A stretch of DNA of 64,000 nt from positions 47,777 through 111,776 of the forward strand of contig CALVHA010000004.1 of assembly GCA_944327255.1 (NCBI GenBank), written 5' to 3'. Within the stretch, counting starts at the first letter, position 1; every line of letters begins with the position of its first letter. The notes under the pieces are model-generated. The model was given only the letters and a program-made list of their open reading frames with translations, did not search any database and was not told the DNA's origin. Positions 51,021 to 60,778 of the stretch are shown in pieces. The stretch comes from Candidatus Gastranaerophilales bacterium. Lineage in GTDB: Bacteria; Cyanobacteriota; Vampirovibrionia; Gastranaerophilales; Gastranaerophilaceae. The translations under genes were made by a program, and so were the position numbers.

Positions 51021-51995
51021 ATGTTTAAATTTCTTCAAAAGAACAAACAAGCTATGACGCTTGCTGAATTGTTATTAGTTTTTGTTATCATGGGTATCAT
51101 CGCCACTATGACTCTCGTTACGCTTAAACCTGGCGAAAAGTCATTAAAATACATCTATTACAGAATGTATAATTCTATCCAAACAGCGTTTTATAATACA
51201 AGTATTAATATGCCTGAATATCTTCGTGACGACCCTGATATGGATATGGCTTTCCCTACTAAAGCCGAACTGTTCTGTAAACTGTTACTTGAATATATTA
51301 ACACAGAGGCCGGAACAAACGTTTCCTGCAGTAACGAAAAAACTGTCAATGTTGATAACCCGGATTTCTCTGATGATAACGTCCAGTTTGTCGCCAGCAA
51401 CGGCGCTAAAGTATGGATAGGTCACAGCGCAAATAAAAATAAAGGCGAATTTTCCGAATACAAAGGTACTGACAGTACGAATACAGAATTTTCTCTCAGG
51501 TATTACTGGGTATTTGTCGACTTGAACGGTAAAATGGCTCCGAATTCACCTGAACCTAAAGGGAAAAATATGGCCGATATAGTTGCCTTTATCGTTACTG
51601 AAGATTACACCGTTATCCCTATCGGAAAACCTGAAGTCGATCCAAGATATTTTATCGCAAGGGTTGTCTATGCCGCAGAATCTTCCGGAACCGATGATTC
51701 TGATCTAGTTACATCTACAGGAATGTCTTATCTTGCGGCGAAAAGACACGCCTGGGGTGAAGCTGGTAAAAATTTCTATGTTTCGGCTAACGAACCTATG
51801 ACAATTAATTTCTACGATGGAGAAAATATTACAAACAGAAGCCCATTCTGGCTTGATTATAATTCTTCGGAATTTGATACGACTATGGCAATTACAGTCG
51901 ATGATGAATGTGGTTATGTTCCGCCTGATTCTACTACAGGAACTCTTGAGGTTGAACCGGATGCATGCTATATTACTATCAAGGATTATTACTAA
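51021..51995 (+). CDS. Prepilin-type protein, divergent member of the pilin cluster
   Basis: A 324-residue prepilin-like protein: KNKQA|MTLAELLLVFVIMGIIATMTLVTLKP, with alanine at -1, methionine at +1 and the conserved Glu at +5. The helix is followed by a soluble domain with FVDLNGKMAPNSPEPKGKNMADIVAFIV, which resembles the C-terminal segments of the 223-residue pilin (LVDVNGAKNPPNC). Cysteines are few (LFCKLL, VSCSNEK, DECGYVP, DACYITI). No glycine-rich domain is present. It is divergent from the giant-pilin operon and is ended by a long-loop hairpin. Probably a minor pilin or pseudopilin of the same apparatus. Confidence 0.8.
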   Translation: MFKFLQKNKQAMTLAELLLVFVIMGIIATMTLVTLKPGEKSLKYIYYRMYNSIQTAFYNTSINMPEYLRDDPDMDMAFPTKAELFCKLLLEYINTEAGTNVSCSNEKTVNVDNPDFSDDNVQFVASNGAKVWIGHSANKNKGEFSEYKGTDSTNTEFSLRYYWVFVDLNGKMAPNSPEPKGKNMADIVAFIVTEDYTVIPIGKPEVDPRYFIARVVYAAESSGTDDSDLVTSTGMSYLAAKRHAWGEAGKNFYVSANEPMTINFYDGENITNRSPFWLDYNSSEFDTTMAITVDDECGYVPPDSTTGTLEVEPDACYITIKDYY

Positions 51996-52015
51996 AAATT
52001 TACTAAATAAATTGC

Positions 52016-52066
52016 AAACAGGATATCGTATTTTACTTATTTAAGTTTTTGTGATATCCTGTTTTT
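52016..52066 (+). terminator. Long-loop terminator after the divergent prepilin gene
   Basis: AAACAGGATATC pairs with GATATCCTGTTT across about 25 nt and is followed by a T tract. Confidence 0.6.
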
Positions 52067-52091
52067 ATAAGAGATTTCTATGAGGGAGATT

Positions 52092-52847
52092 ATGATTAAT
52101 AGAAAATTGACTGTATTAGGGATTTGCATTTTAGCCGTTTTCGGCGGAATTATTGCTTTTAACATTAAAACAAAACCTGAACAAATCGAAACGCTAAATG
52201 CTTTCATTAGTTCCGAGTCCGTTAGCATTCAGTCCGGAAACTCGGGAATAATTAAAAATATTCAGGTCAAACAGTCCGATAAAGTGCAAAAAGGACAGGT
52301 GCTCGCTGAAATTGAAACATCTGTACCAGTTACTAAAACCGTAAAAAATGATGGACAAAAATTAAAACAAGCTGAAGAAAAATACGAAAATGCTGCTATT
52401 ATGTACAAAGATGGAGTAATTTCTCAAGCAGAATATGACAGGTACCTTAATAACCTTGAGAAAGAACAAAATAATGCTGAAAAACCTCAAAATAAAGTTA
52501 TACTGACTTCACAGGTTACTAAAATTTATGCCCCGATAGATGGCGTAGTTGTTCTTAACAACTTGAAAAATGGTGATACTGTTAATAAAGAAGCAATTAT
52601 TGCAAAGGTTAATTCATCTCATAAAGAAATTAATGCATATTTTCCGGTTTCATACAAGGATGAAATTAAAACCGGTTGCAGCGTTAATATTACAGTAATT
52701 AAATTCCCTGAAAAAACTTTTACCGGAAAAATACAAGAAGTTTCACTGCCTGATAACAAAGGGATTCCTGTAAAAATTTCATTTGATCAGGATACTTCCA
52801 ATCTCGATTTTTTAAATGGTGATTCTGCTATTGTAAAAATTAAGTAA
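52092..52847 (+). CDS. HlyD/biotin-lipoyl-type periplasmic adaptor protein
   Basis: A 251-residue membrane-fusion protein. One N-terminal helix (LTVLGICILAVFGGIIAFNI) anchors it. The split lipoyl domain is seen as SGIIKNIQVKQSDKVQKGQVLAEIE and APIDGVVVLNNLKNGDTV, flanking a coiled-coil hairpin (LKQAEEKYENAAIMYKDGVISQAEYDRYLNNLEKEQNN). A beta-barrel part follows (VNITVIKFPEKTFTGKIQEVSLP). The ATG at 52092 is used because AGGGAG lies 6 nt upstream; an earlier ATG lacks a ribosome site. No transporter partner (ABC or RND) is adjacent, which is unusual for this family. Confidence 0.8.
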   Translation: MINRKLTVLGICILAVFGGIIAFNIKTKPEQIETLNAFISSESVSIQSGNSGIIKNIQVKQSDKVQKGQVLAEIETSVPVTKTVKNDGQKLKQAEEKYENAAIMYKDGVISQAEYDRYLNNLEKEQNNAEKPQNKVILTSQVTKIYAPIDGVVVLNNLKNGDTVNKEAIIAKVNSSHKEINAYFPVSYKDEIKTGCSVNITVIKFPEKTFTGKIQEVSLPDNKGIPVKISFDQDTSNLDFLNGDSAIVKIK

Positions 52848-52935
52848 CAATTCCAAAATATATTAGCAAAAATATTTATGCTTTATTTTTATATTTGTAG
52901 TATAAATTGGGTAGGGAAAGTTTTGTGTGTAAAAA

Positions 52936-53619
52936 ATGATTATATCAGTAAATAATACTCAAAGTAAAAATACTTATGCCTCGTTTAAAAGCTCCGAACA
53001 GGTCAAAAAGGCTTATGTCAGCAGGCGCTATCATAATTCGGAACTGGTTGATTTTAAAACTAAAATGAAAGCGGCCGCCGGTGGAATTATTGGAACAGCA
53101 TTACCTCTTGTGTATTTTACAAGGAAAAATCCCGGACTGAAAAGCGTTATAAATATGAAATACGGGCTAAAAGAAATGCTTGTAACAAGTATTTCCGGAA
53201 TTATGGGTGGAGCTGCATTCGGAATGATTGGCGAGCCTTCAAAAAAACAGGAACGAAAAAGAAAAGAAGCAATATTTCAGATAATGAACTGTACACTCCC
53301 TCTGCTTGGAGTTGCCGGTTTTCTTAAACTTACTGATAAATTTAAAGAACTGGATAATAAACCTGCAAAAATTACAGGAACAATACTTGGTGTAGCATTT
53401 GGCATGTGGGGAGGAGCCAGAATTTCAAATAAAATTAACGATCCTAAGGATCTTGAACCTGACAGAAAAATAGAAATGAAAGATGCAATTGCAAATATCG
53501 ATGATGTATTCAGTGCACTTGTCCTTGCTAAATTCCCGTTTATAGACAAATTACATATCGAAAAAACATTACCTTTAATCTTTGCATGGTGCGGGTATAG
53601 AGCAGGTCAAAGCAATTAA
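52936..53619 (+). CDS. Unknown membrane protein with N-terminal SFKS motif
   Basis: A 227-residue unrecognised protein. The N-terminus has an S-F-K-S element at 16-19 (after NTYA), like the lineage-type motif in other proteins here. Glycine/alanine-rich hydrophobic segments lie at about 48-64 ([15 protein letters not shown]), 86-106 ([17 protein letters not shown]), 118-138 and 150-170 ([19 protein letters not shown]), with charged loops. There is no signal peptide. An ATG with only weak ribosome-site support follows the long AT-rich leader. It ends 4 bp inside the convergent uvrB. Function unknown. Confidence 0.6.
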   Translation: MIISVNNTQSKNTYASFKSSEQVKKAYVSRRYHNSELVDFKTKMKAAAGGIIGTALPLVYFTRKNPGLKSVINMKYGLKEMLVTSISGIMGGAAFGMIGEPSKKQERKRKEAIFQIMNCTLPLLGVAGFLKLTDKFKELDNKPAKITGTILGVAFGMWGGARISNKINDPKDLEPDRKIEMKDAIANIDDVFSALVLAKFPFIDKLHIEKTLPLIFAWCGYRAGQSN

Positions 53620-55601
53620 TTTACCATTTCTCTCAATTTTTTCAATTTATCCCTAATTTCCGCGGCTCGTTCAAAGTCAAGGATTTTAGCAGCTTTATGC
53701 ATATCTTTTTCCAATTTGTCGATAAGTTTTGGCAAATCCTTTTTCTCAACTCCCAAATCAACCATTTCTTCTGCAACAATATCCTCAAGATCTCGATAAC
53801 TTGCAACGAGTGAGAGAAGATTATTTTCAATAGGTTTTTTGATAGTTTGTGGAACAATCCCGTATTTTTTATTATAATCAAGCTGAATCTTACGACGGCG
53901 TTCCGTTTCATCAATAGCCTTTTGCATTGAATCCGTAATCTTATCTGCATACATAATAACTTCACCGCAAGCATTACGTGCAGCTCTCCCTATTGTTTGA
54001 ATTAAACTTGTTTCAGAACGCAAAAAACCTTCTTTATCTGCATCCATAATTGCTACGAGAGAAACTTCAGGAATGTCAAGGCCTTCTCGAAGCAGGTTAA
54101 CACCAACAAGGACATCAAATTCACCCAGTCGCAAATCTCTTAAGATTTCAACACGTTCTAAGGATTGAATTCCGCTGTGAAGATATCTGACCCTAATTCC
54201 TTCCTGAATAAAGAAGTCCGTCAAATCTTCAGCCATACGTTTGGTGAGAGTTGTAATAAGAACTCTCTCATTTTTATCCGCACGTTTCTTAATTTCACCC
54301 TTTAAGTCATTAATTTGAGTAGCAATAGGACGTACACTAATCTTCGGGTCAACAAGCCCCGTCGGTCTGATAATTTGTTCAACAAGTTGTTGAGAAGTAT
54401 CTCTCTCAAACTCACCCGGAGTTGCCGAAATATAAATTTTTTGATGAACTTTATCAAAAAATTCATTATTCTTTAATGGTCTATTATCCTTCGCGCAAGG
54501 CAGTCTGAAACCATATTTTATAAGAGTATCTTTTCTTGAGGAATCTCCATGGTACATTCCCTTTAATTGCGGCAGGGTAACATGAGATTCATCAATAACC
54601 GTTAAAAAATCTCCTCTGAAATAATCTAATAATGTTGCAGGAGCAGATCCTGGAGGACGACGTTCAATTATACGGGAATAATTTTCAATTCCTGAACAAT
54701 AGCCCATTTCTTTTATCATTTCTATATCGTATTTCACGCGCTGTTCAAGTCGCTGTGCTTCTACAAGTTTATTTTCATTATTAAGTTCAACAAGTCTTTG
54801 CTGTAATTCCTGACGGATTAAAGAAATTGTTTCATCAACATTCTCATCGTATGAAAGATAATGAACTGCAGGATAAATTACAACTTTTGGCGGAGTTTCA
54901 AGAATTTCACCAGTTACATTATCAATACGTACAATTCTTTCGATTTCATCACCGAAAAAGCAAATTCTTGTAACAATTTTTTCATAAGCGGGCATAATTT
55001 CAACAATATCCCCTCTTGCCCGAAAAGTAGAACGCTCAAGCACAAGATCATTTCTTGAATACTGGACATTAACAAGATGAGCAAGCAAATCATCTCTTTC
55101 TATTTCATCGCCCACCTTAAGCTCTACAGATCCTTTAAAATAATTTTCAGGTAAGCCTAAACCGTAAATACAACTCACTGAGGCAACTATAATAACATCA
55201 TTTCGTTCATAAAGACTACGTGTAGTATTGTGCCTTAGACGATCAATTTCTTCATTAATAGAAGCCGATTTTTCTATATAAGTATCAGTTCTTGGAATAT
55301 AAGCTTCAGGCTGATAATAATCATAGTAGCTTATAAAATATTCAACGGCATTATCAGGAAAGAGTTCTTTAAATTCATTATACAATTGAGCTGCAAGAGT
55401 TTTGTTATGTGCAATAATGAGAGTTGGCTTTTGAATCTGCTCAATAACATTTGCAATAGTAAAAGTCTTACCGGAACCGGTAATCCCCAATAATGTTTGA
55501 GAATCATCACCACGAAGGATCCCTTCTGTCAACTCTTTTATAGCTTTAGGCTGATCGCCTGCCGGAGAATATTTTGAAGATATTTTAAAGCGCCTATCCA
55601 T
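53616..55601 (-). CDS. uvrB: Excinuclease ABC subunit B
   Basis: UvrB verifies DNA damage in nucleotide excision repair with UvrA and UvrC. The 661-residue protein begins with the helicase domain ([16 protein letters not shown]alker A), the beta-hairpin region [31 protein letters not shown], motif II-like [11 protein letters not shown] and motif VI around [15 protein letters not shown] domain closes the C-terminus ([27 protein letters not shown]). The length is normal. A TATAAA box is only 8 nt before the ATG, with a TTTAGGT between them as the ribosome site. It overlaps the convergent unknown gene by 4 bp at TTAA. Confidence 0.97.
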   Translation of the reverse strand: MDRRFKISSKYSPAGDQPKAIKELTEGILRGDDSQTLLGITGSGKTFTIANVIEQIQKPTLIIAHNKTLAAQLYNEFKELFPDNAVEYFISYYDYYQPEAYIPRTDTYIEKSASINEEIDRLRHNTTRSLYERNDVIIVASVSCIYGLGLPENYFKGSVELKVGDEIERDDLLAHLVNVQYSRNDLVLERSTFRARGDIVEIMPAYEKIVTRICFFGDEIERIVRIDNVTGEILETPPKVVIYPAVHYLSYDENVDETISLIRQELQQRLVELNNENKLVEAQRLEQRVKYDIEMIKEMGYCSGIENYSRIIERRPPGSAPATLLDYFRGDFLTVIDESHVTLPQLKGMYHGDSSRKDTLIKYGFRLPCAKDNRPLKNNEFFDKVHQKIYISATPGEFERDTSQQLVEQIIRPTGLVDPKISVRPIATQINDLKGEIKKRADKNERVLITTLTKRMAEDLTDFFIQEGIRVRYLHSGIQSLERVEILRDLRLGEFDVLVGVNLLREGLDIPEVSLVAIMDADKEGFLRSETSLIQTIGRAARNACGEVIMYADKITDSMQKAIDETERRRKIQLDYNKKYGIVPQTIKKPIENNLLSLVASYRDLEDIVAEEMVDLGVEKKDLPKLIDKLEKDMHKAAKILDFERAAEIRDKLKKLREMVN

Positions 55602-55651
55602 ACCTAAATTTTATACCAAAGCAACAAAAAATAAAATAACCTATCGGTTAT

Positions 55652-55680
55652 TTGAAAATTTATTATTTGAATGATAATAT
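55652..55680 (+). promoter_or_regulatory. Promoter of panE (leaderless arrangement)
   Basis: TTGAAA (55652-55657), an exact 17-bp spacer and TAATAT (55675-55680), then 7 nt to the ATG at 55688 with no Shine-Dalgarno. Confidence 0.65.
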
Positions 55681-55687
55681 AAATCAT

Positions 55688-56638
55688 ATGAAGAGTATTA
55701 ATAAAGTAATATTATGTGGATTAGGAGCTGTCGGAACGGTTTATGCCGATAAACTTCAAAGATTTGACGAAAAAAATTTCAGGGTTCTTGTAGATGAAGA
55801 GCGGCTCAAAAGATATATGGCAAACCCAATATCTTTTAACGGTAATAAACTGAATTTTCATTATATTACTCCTGATACTGAAGATTTCAAAGCTGATTTA
55901 ATAATTATTGCAACAAAAATGACCGGATTAGATGATGCAATAAAAAATATCAAAAATTTTATTTATGAAAATACGATTATTATACCGCTCTTAAACGGTG
56001 TAACAAGTGAAGAACTGATTGCAGATGCGTACGGCTGGGATAAAGTTTTATATGCTTATTTTATCGGACATAGTTCTGTCAGAACAGGCAATACGATTGT
56101 TCATGATGATGTCAATACTTTTGTCTTTGGAGCCGACAAAGAACCTGATGAAAGAGTAGAGCGCGTAAAAGAATTTTTTGACAGAACAAAAATCAACTAT
56201 AAAGTACCTGAAGATATAAGACACTCTTTGTGGTGCAAGTATATGCTTAATGTTGCATCTAATCCTACAACCGCCCTTTTAAGAATGACCTTTGGCGAAA
56301 TGCTTGAAAATAAATATTTTATGCAACTTGCCATAAACATTATGAAAGAAGTTCAGGCTGTGGCAAAAGCAGAAGGAGTCAGAAACACGACAACTATGAT
56401 TGACGAAACCATAGCACACCTACATACAATGATACCTGGCGGGAAAACTTCGATGCTTCAGGATGTAGAAGCAGGCAAACATACTGAAATTGATATGTTT
56501 GCCGGGACTATGATTGAGCTCGGAGAAAAACATAATATTCACACTCCTTACTGTTCATTTCTTAAAGAAATGTTTGATATAATACATGAAAATCAAAGAA
56601 TTCATAACAACAATAATATAGTGTGCAAAATTCATTAA
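55688..56638 (+). CDS. panE: 2-dehydropantoate 2-reductase
   Basis: PanE reduces ketopantoate to pantoate with NADPH for coenzyme A synthesis. The 316-residue protein has the Rossmann GLGAVGTVYADKL near the N-terminus, a catalytic Lys region in EDIRHSLWCKYMLNVASNPTTALLRMTFGEML, and MLQDVEAGKHTEIDMFAGTMIELGEKHNIHTPY as the C-terminal family signature. The start at 55688 is set by the promoter, since an upstream TTG would lie inside the -35 box. It is convergent with clpC, with a shared terminator. Confidence 0.9.
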   Translation: MKSINKVILCGLGAVGTVYADKLQRFDEKNFRVLVDEERLKRYMANPISFNGNKLNFHYITPDTEDFKADLIIIATKMTGLDDAIKNIKNFIYENTIIIPLLNGVTSEELIADAYGWDKVLYAYFIGHSSVRTGNTIVHDDVNTFVFGADKEPDERVERVKEFFDRTKINYKVPEDIRHSLWCKYMLNVASNPTTALLRMTFGEMLENKYFMQLAINIMKEVQAVAKAEGVRNTTTMIDETIAHLHTMIPGGKTSMLQDVEAGKHTEIDMFAGTMIELGEKHNIHTPYCSFLKEMFDIIHENQRIHNNNNIVCKIH

Positions 56639-56661
56639 TAATGAGACAATTTTTTCACGAT

Positions 56662-56697
56662 AAACGAGAAGCGCCTAAATGGCGCTTTTCGTTTATT
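56662..56697. terminator. Bidirectional terminator between panE and clpC
   Basis: AAACGAgAAGCGCC/GGCGCTTttCGTTT stem with a small bulge, A- and T-rich flanks. Confidence 0.75.
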
Positions 56698-56708
56698 CTT
56701 TATTTTTA

Positions 56709-59216
56709 TTATTGTGTAACTTCTTCCGCTGGAGCTTCTTCTTTAGATTTATGCTTTCTTTTTGTACATCTTTCACAAGTAATCTTGCCATCGACAAGTA
56801 TAAGTTTTATTGTATCTCCCGGAGAATACTTTCCTGAAAGAATTTCTTCAGCAAGCATATCTTCAATTTTACGCTGAATCAATCTTCTCAAAGGTCTAGC
56901 ACCGTAAGCTTCTGAATAACCTGCTTCCGCAAGATGATCCTTAACTTCATCAGTAACCTCAACAGATAATTCTCTCTCATCAAGACGTTTAAATAAATCT
57001 TTCAACATCAAATCGACAATCTGTCTGATTTCTTCTTTAGTCAAATGAGCAAATACAATTGTTTCATCAATACGATTCAAGAACTCAGGTCGGAAAGCTT
57101 TCTTCATTTCTTCAGTAACCGTTTCTTTAAGTTTTTCGTATTTATCTTTTGATTCGTCATCAGAAGTTGAGAAACCAAGCTTAGACGTTGTCGTAATCAT
57201 GCTTGCTCCAACATTTGATGTCATAATAATAATTGTATTTTTGAAATTAATATGACGACCTTTGGAATCAGTTAATCTACCGTCATCCAATATTTGTAAC
57301 ATAATATTGAATACATCAGGGTGAGCCTTTTCAATTTCGTCAAATAATACAACCGAATAAGGTTTCTTTCTGATAAGTTCCGTTAAATGCCCACCATCAT
57401 CATATCCAACATATCCTGGAGGAGAACCGATAAGTTTTGCAGTTGAATGTTTTTCCATAAATTCAGACATATCAACTCTTATCATGTTATCTTCTGATCC
57501 GAATACAGCCTCAGCCAAAGCTTTAGCAAGTTCAGTTTTACCAACACCAGTAGGACCACAGAAGATAAAACTTCCAATTGGTCTATTAGGACTCTTCAAG
57601 CCAACTCTTGCACGTCTGATTGCCTTAGAAATTGCAACAACTGCATCGTTTTGCCCGATAACACGGGCATGAAGAGTATCTTCAAGTTTAAGAAGTCTTT
57701 CACTTTCACCCTCAGTAAGTTTAGTTACAGGAACACCAGTCATTGTTGCAATAACTTCTGCAACATTTTCCGCAGTTACAGTAGGCTTATTAGCTTCATG
57801 CTCTTCTCTATACTGTTGAGCAAGTTCCCTTATACGTTCTTTTAAATCTGCTTCATCATCACGCAGTTGGGAAGCTTTTTCAAATTCTTGATTTCTTATA
57901 GCATCTTCTTTTTCTTTAATCAAAGCACGCAATTCTTTTTCAAGCTCCTTCCCTTCAGGAGAAAGAGTAGAAACTTTCAAACGAACTTTAGAAGAAGCTT
58001 CATCAATAACATCAATTGCTTTATCTGGTAAAAATCTGTCAGTAATATATTTATTAGAAAGTTTTACCGCTGCAACAATAGCCTCATCAGAAATAATCAA
58101 TTTATGGTGATCTTCATATTTTTGTCTGAGTCCCTTCAAAATTTCAATTGATTCATCTTCACTTGGCTCATCAATAATTACAGGTTGAAAACGTCTTTCA
58201 AGAGCTGAATCCTTTTCAACGTATTTTCTATACTCTTCAAGGGTTGTTGCACCTATAACTTGAATTTCACCTCTTGATAACGCAGGTTTCAGGATGTTAG
58301 CAGCATCAATGGCTCCCTCAGCAGCACCTGCACCTATTAAAGTATGCATTTCATCAATTACAAGTATGATATTACCTGCTTGCCTGATTTCGTCCATAAT
58401 TTTTTTAAGACGTTCTTCAAATTCACCTCTGTACTTTGTACCTGCAACAAGCAAGCCCATATCGAGCTGAATAACTTTTTTACCGTCAAGAATATCAGGC
58501 ACTTCAGCATTAACGATTCTAATAGCAAGACCTTCGGCTACTGCCGTTTTACCAACACCAGGTTCTCCAATAAGAACAGGATTATTTTTGGTGCGTCTTG
58601 CAAGAATTTGAATAACACGTTCAATTTCTTTATCACGGCCTACAACCGGATCTAATCTTAACTCTTGAGCAGCAAGAGTTAAATCTCTGCCGAATTCATC
58701 AAGACTAGGAGTTTTTGTTTTACCGCCGGAAGAAGATGATGAACTTGAAGAAGAGCCACCGGCAACAGAAGCCTGCGGTTTTGATTCCCCAAGCATTTTT
58801 ACGACATTACTTCTGACCTTATTCAGATCGACACCGAGATTTTCAAGAACACGCGCCGCAACACCTTCTCCTTCTCTAATCAGCCCTAAAAGAAGATGTT
58901 CCGTGCCTATGTAATTATGACCCAACTGCCTTGCTTCATCCCATGATAACTCAAGAACTCTTTTGGCTCGAGGAGTAAAAGGGATTTCCACCGCAACAAA
59001 ACCTGAACCTCTACCGATAATCTTTTCGACCTCTGCACGTGCGTCTTTAAGATTAACGCCCATAGATTTAAGGGTTTTAGCAGCAACACCAGTTCCCTCT
59101 CCAATAAGTCCCAGCAAGACCTGTTCGGTCCCGACAAAATTATGCCCTAACCTGCGAGCTTCTTCCTGTGCAAGCATTATTACTTTTATCGCTTTTTCCG
59201 TAAAACGTTCAAACAT
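56709..59216 (-). CDS. clpC: ATP-dependent Clp protease ATP-binding subunit ClpC
   Basis: ClpC is a Hsp100 unfoldase that feeds ClpP. The 835-residue protein has two N-terminal Clp-N repeats ([22 protein letters not shown] and [36 protein letters not shown]) and AAA-1 with [13 protein letters not shown]/coiled-coil middle domain ([28 protein letters not shown]), diagnostic for ClpC rather than ClpB or ClpA, precedes AAA-2 with [13 protein letters not shown] and the ending [11 protein letters not shown] Ser-rich linker ([14 protein letters not shown]) follows the N-domain. clpP is not adjacent. AGGAG precedes the ATG. In cyanobacterial relatives ClpC is essential. Confidence 0.95.
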   Translation of the reverse strand: MFERFTEKAIKVIMLAQEEARRLGHNFVGTEQVLLGLIGEGTGVAAKTLKSMGVNLKDARAEVEKIIGRGSGFVAVEIPFTPRAKRVLELSWDEARQLGHNYIGTEHLLLGLIREGEGVAARVLENLGVDLNKVRSNVVKMLGESKPQASVAGGSSSSSSSSSGGKTKTPSLDEFGRDLTLAAQELRLDPVVGRDKEIERVIQILARRTKNNPVLIGEPGVGKTAVAEGLAIRIVNAEVPDILDGKKVIQLDMGLLVAGTKYRGEFEERLKKIMDEIRQAGNIILVIDEMHTLIGAGAAEGAIDAANILKPALSRGEIQVIGATTLEEYRKYVEKDSALERRFQPVIIDEPSEDESIEILKGLRQKYEDHHKLIISDEAIVAAVKLSNKYITDRFLPDKAIDVIDEASSKVRLKVSTLSPEGKELEKELRALIKEKEDAIRNQEFEKASQLRDDEADLKERIRELAQQYREEHEANKPTVTAENVAEVIATMTGVPVTKLTEGESERLLKLEDTLHARVIGQNDAVVAISKAIRRARVGLKSPNRPIGSFIFCGPTGVGKTELAKALAEAVFGSEDNMIRVDMSEFMEKHSTAKLIGSPPGYVGYDDGGHLTELIRKKPYSVVLFDEIEKAHPDVFNIMLQILDDGRLTDSKGRHINFKNTIIIMTSNVGASMITTTSKLGFSTSDDESKDKYEKLKETVTEEMKKAFRPEFLNRIDETIVFAHLTKEEIRQIVDLMLKDLFKRLDERELSVEVTDEVKDHLAEAGYSEAYGARPLRRLIQRKIEDMLAEEILSGKYSPGDTIKLILVDGKITCERCTKRKHKSKEEAPAEEVTQ

Positions 59217-59526
59217 TATTAGCTCCTATTCTCTACTTATTTTTATATATATTTTACATAAAAAACAAAAAACTTTCAATACTATCGAAAAGATTTTTTG
59301 AGAAAATATTTTGACCTAATTTATAATAAACATGCCAAATCAAAGGAAACAATCTCATAAGGCAATAAACATTCCTTCAATTCCTTACAGCAATAAGATT
59401 TTTCATAAAATATAAAAAAGTAGTTGACAATAAATTTTGTTTTGGTACTATAGAAAACGTGGAAGGAAACCAAAACGGTTTAACTGACACATAAGCCGAA
59501 GTAGCGTAAGTTATTATGGCAAATGG
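59217..59526 (+). other. Intergenic region with clpC and tRNA-Glu promoters
   Basis: No gene is seen between the clpC start and the tRNA. The left part is the AT-rich clpC promoter region (leftward). The right part holds the tRNA promoter TTGACA-16-TACTAT at 59424-59451, and a short leader (59452-59526) with a small AACC..GGTT hairpin. Confidence 0.5.
59424..59451 (+). promoter_or_regulatory. Promoter of tRNA-Glu
   Basis: TTGACA (59424-59429), a 16-bp spacer and TACTAT (59446-59451), about 70 nt before the tRNA. Confidence 0.6.
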
Positions 59527-59599
59527 GCTCCCATCGTCTAGAGGCCTAGGACAACACCCTTTCACGGTGTAGACGGGGATTCGAATTCCCCTGGGAGTA
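59527..59599 (+). tRNA. tRNA-Glu (anticodon UUC)
   Basis: A full cloverleaf of 73 nt. The acceptor GCTCCCA pairs with TGGGAGT (one G-T pair) and the discriminator is A. The anticodon stem ACACC/GGTGT encloses the loop CTTTCAC, giving anticodon TTC. The T-arm GGGGA/TCCCC encloses TTCGAAT. CCA is not encoded. It closely resembles cyanobacterial-type tRNA-Glu, including the GTCTAGAGGCCTAGGAC D-arm. Confidence 0.95.
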
Positions 59600-59604
59600 T
59601 TATT

Positions 59605-59633
59605 AAAAAGAGGCAAAAAGCCTCTTTTTTTTT
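59605..59633 (+). terminator. Terminator after tRNA-Glu
   Basis: AAAGAGGC/GCCTCTTT stem with an A-rich loop, followed by T9. Confidence 0.85.
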
Positions 59634-59652
59634 ATTTCTATAATTTTAGAAT

Positions 59653-59689
59653 AAAAATCCCCTTCATTTTAACATGAAAGGGATTTTTT
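59653..59689 (-). terminator. Terminator of the degraded leftward gene
   Basis: AAAATCCCcTTCAT/ATGAAaGGGATTTTTT stem beside the stop codon of the remnant at 59691-59864, on the correct side for a leftward gene. It may also act rightward. Confidence 0.65.
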
Positions 59690-59690
59690 A

Positions 59691-59864
59691 TTATTTAAAA
59701 TCATATCCGGCAATAGAGCCATATTTACCAATAACTTTGCCATCAGTAGAACTTTTTATAAGCGTAGCTCCTAAGGCAACTTCAGGATCTAATGACGGGT
59801 TTCTTGTCGCAAATATTCCGTAAGAAGAATAAATAAAAATATTAGCTAAAAAAATTATTCGACT
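59691..59864 (-). pseudogene. 3' remnant of a lost gene
   Basis: Reading leftward, 57 codons are open (ANIFIYSSYGIFATRNPSLD..., ending KVIGKYGSIAGYDFK) and look like natural protein, but the frame contains no ATG, GTG or TTG. It stops at an in-frame stop just upstream and is followed at once by a terminator. This fits the C-terminal end of a gene whose front was deleted. It is in a different frame from the 230-residue gene upstream, so is not simply its continuation. Family not recognised. Confidence 0.5.
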
Positions 59865-60547
59865 TTAATTGGATACATTAATATTTTTTTCAAAAGACTA
59901 GCTCGTTTTTTTGCTGTTTTGTCAGAATTAACCGGCACGTCTTGAGAAGTTTTTTGCAGAAGGTTGTTAGAAACTTCTTTGTCAGGATCATTCGGAGTAT
60001 TATTTTTTTTACGGATGAAATATTTTATTTTTAGATAATCATATGTATTATCTAAGGCAATATTATCCCTCTTAATCCATGTATTATTTTTCGTTTTAAC
60101 AAAATTATTCTCAATAATATTGTTATTAACTATAATAAAACTATTCTGAGCAATACTTTTACAGGCAGATTGTCCATGAGGTTCCGAGCACTCTAAAGCA
60201 TTTTTACTTTTTATATAAGCCTTTGTTTCAGGACCAACATTTGTTAATGCAGAGCTCAACAAACCTGCAAAAACGAACAAAAAAGAAAGAAAAACATGCA
60301 AACAGCCTGTTATAGCCTTAGGCCTTTGATTGAATAAAAAATACGTCAGTGGAAATGCATATAAACATGCTATTCCCGATATTATGCATCCGATTAACGA
60401 AGTGGAATAAGCAAAGATTGCCATGAAAAAGGAAAACAGACTCAATAAAACCAAAAATATAGTTAAAGAAAATTTTATAACTTCAAGTATAATCCGTATT
60501 GGACGAGAGTCCATAAATGACATGCTGCTTTGAGGATCTACAACCAT
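59855..60547 (-). CDS. Unknown membrane protein with soluble C-terminal half
   Basis: A 230-residue unrecognised protein. Three transmembrane helices lie at about 24-46, 50-72 and 83-105 (ITGCLHVFLSFLFVFAGLLSSAL), and a soluble, polar C-terminal half has two cysteines (LECSEPHGQSACKS). That half is rich in Asn/Lys (FIIVNNNIIENNFVKTKNNTWIKRDN). A consensus promoter lies upstream (60568-60596) and AAAGGAG before the ATG, so it is probably expressed. It overlaps the remnant at its 3' end in another frame. Function unknown. Confidence 0.6.
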   Translation of the reverse strand: MVVDPQSSMSFMDSRPIRIILEVIKFSLTIFLVLLSLFSFFMAIFAYSTSLIGCIISGIACLYAFPLTYFLFNQRPKAITGCLHVFLSFLFVFAGLLSSALTNVGPETKAYIKSKNALECSEPHGQSACKSIAQNSFIIVNNNIIENNFVKTKNNTWIKRDNIALDNTYDYLKIKYFIRKKNNTPNDPDKEVSNNLLQKTSQDVPVNSDKTAKKRASLLKKILMYPIKVE

Positions 60548-60567
60548 ATTCTTCTCCTTTTAAAATT

Positions 60568-60596
60568 ATTCTAGTTATAGATTTCTCTTTTGTCAA
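60568..60596 (-). promoter_or_regulatory. Consensus promoter of the 230-residue membrane protein
   Basis: On the minus strand: TTGACA (60591-60596), an exact 17-bp spacer and TAGAAT (60568-60573), about 20 nt before the ATG. Confidence 0.7.
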
Positions 60597-60778
60597 TGTA
60601 GACATTTATTTGTTAAAAGCATGCATAATTGTATATAGTTCTGTTTAAAAACACGTCATTAACTGAACAAATTTTGGCATTATCACTATATATCTCAGGT
60701 TTTAATTACACCGCGTTATCAACTGCCTTGCGAGGAAGACTCGTCAACAAACACACAAACAGAACAAAATATTAATCA

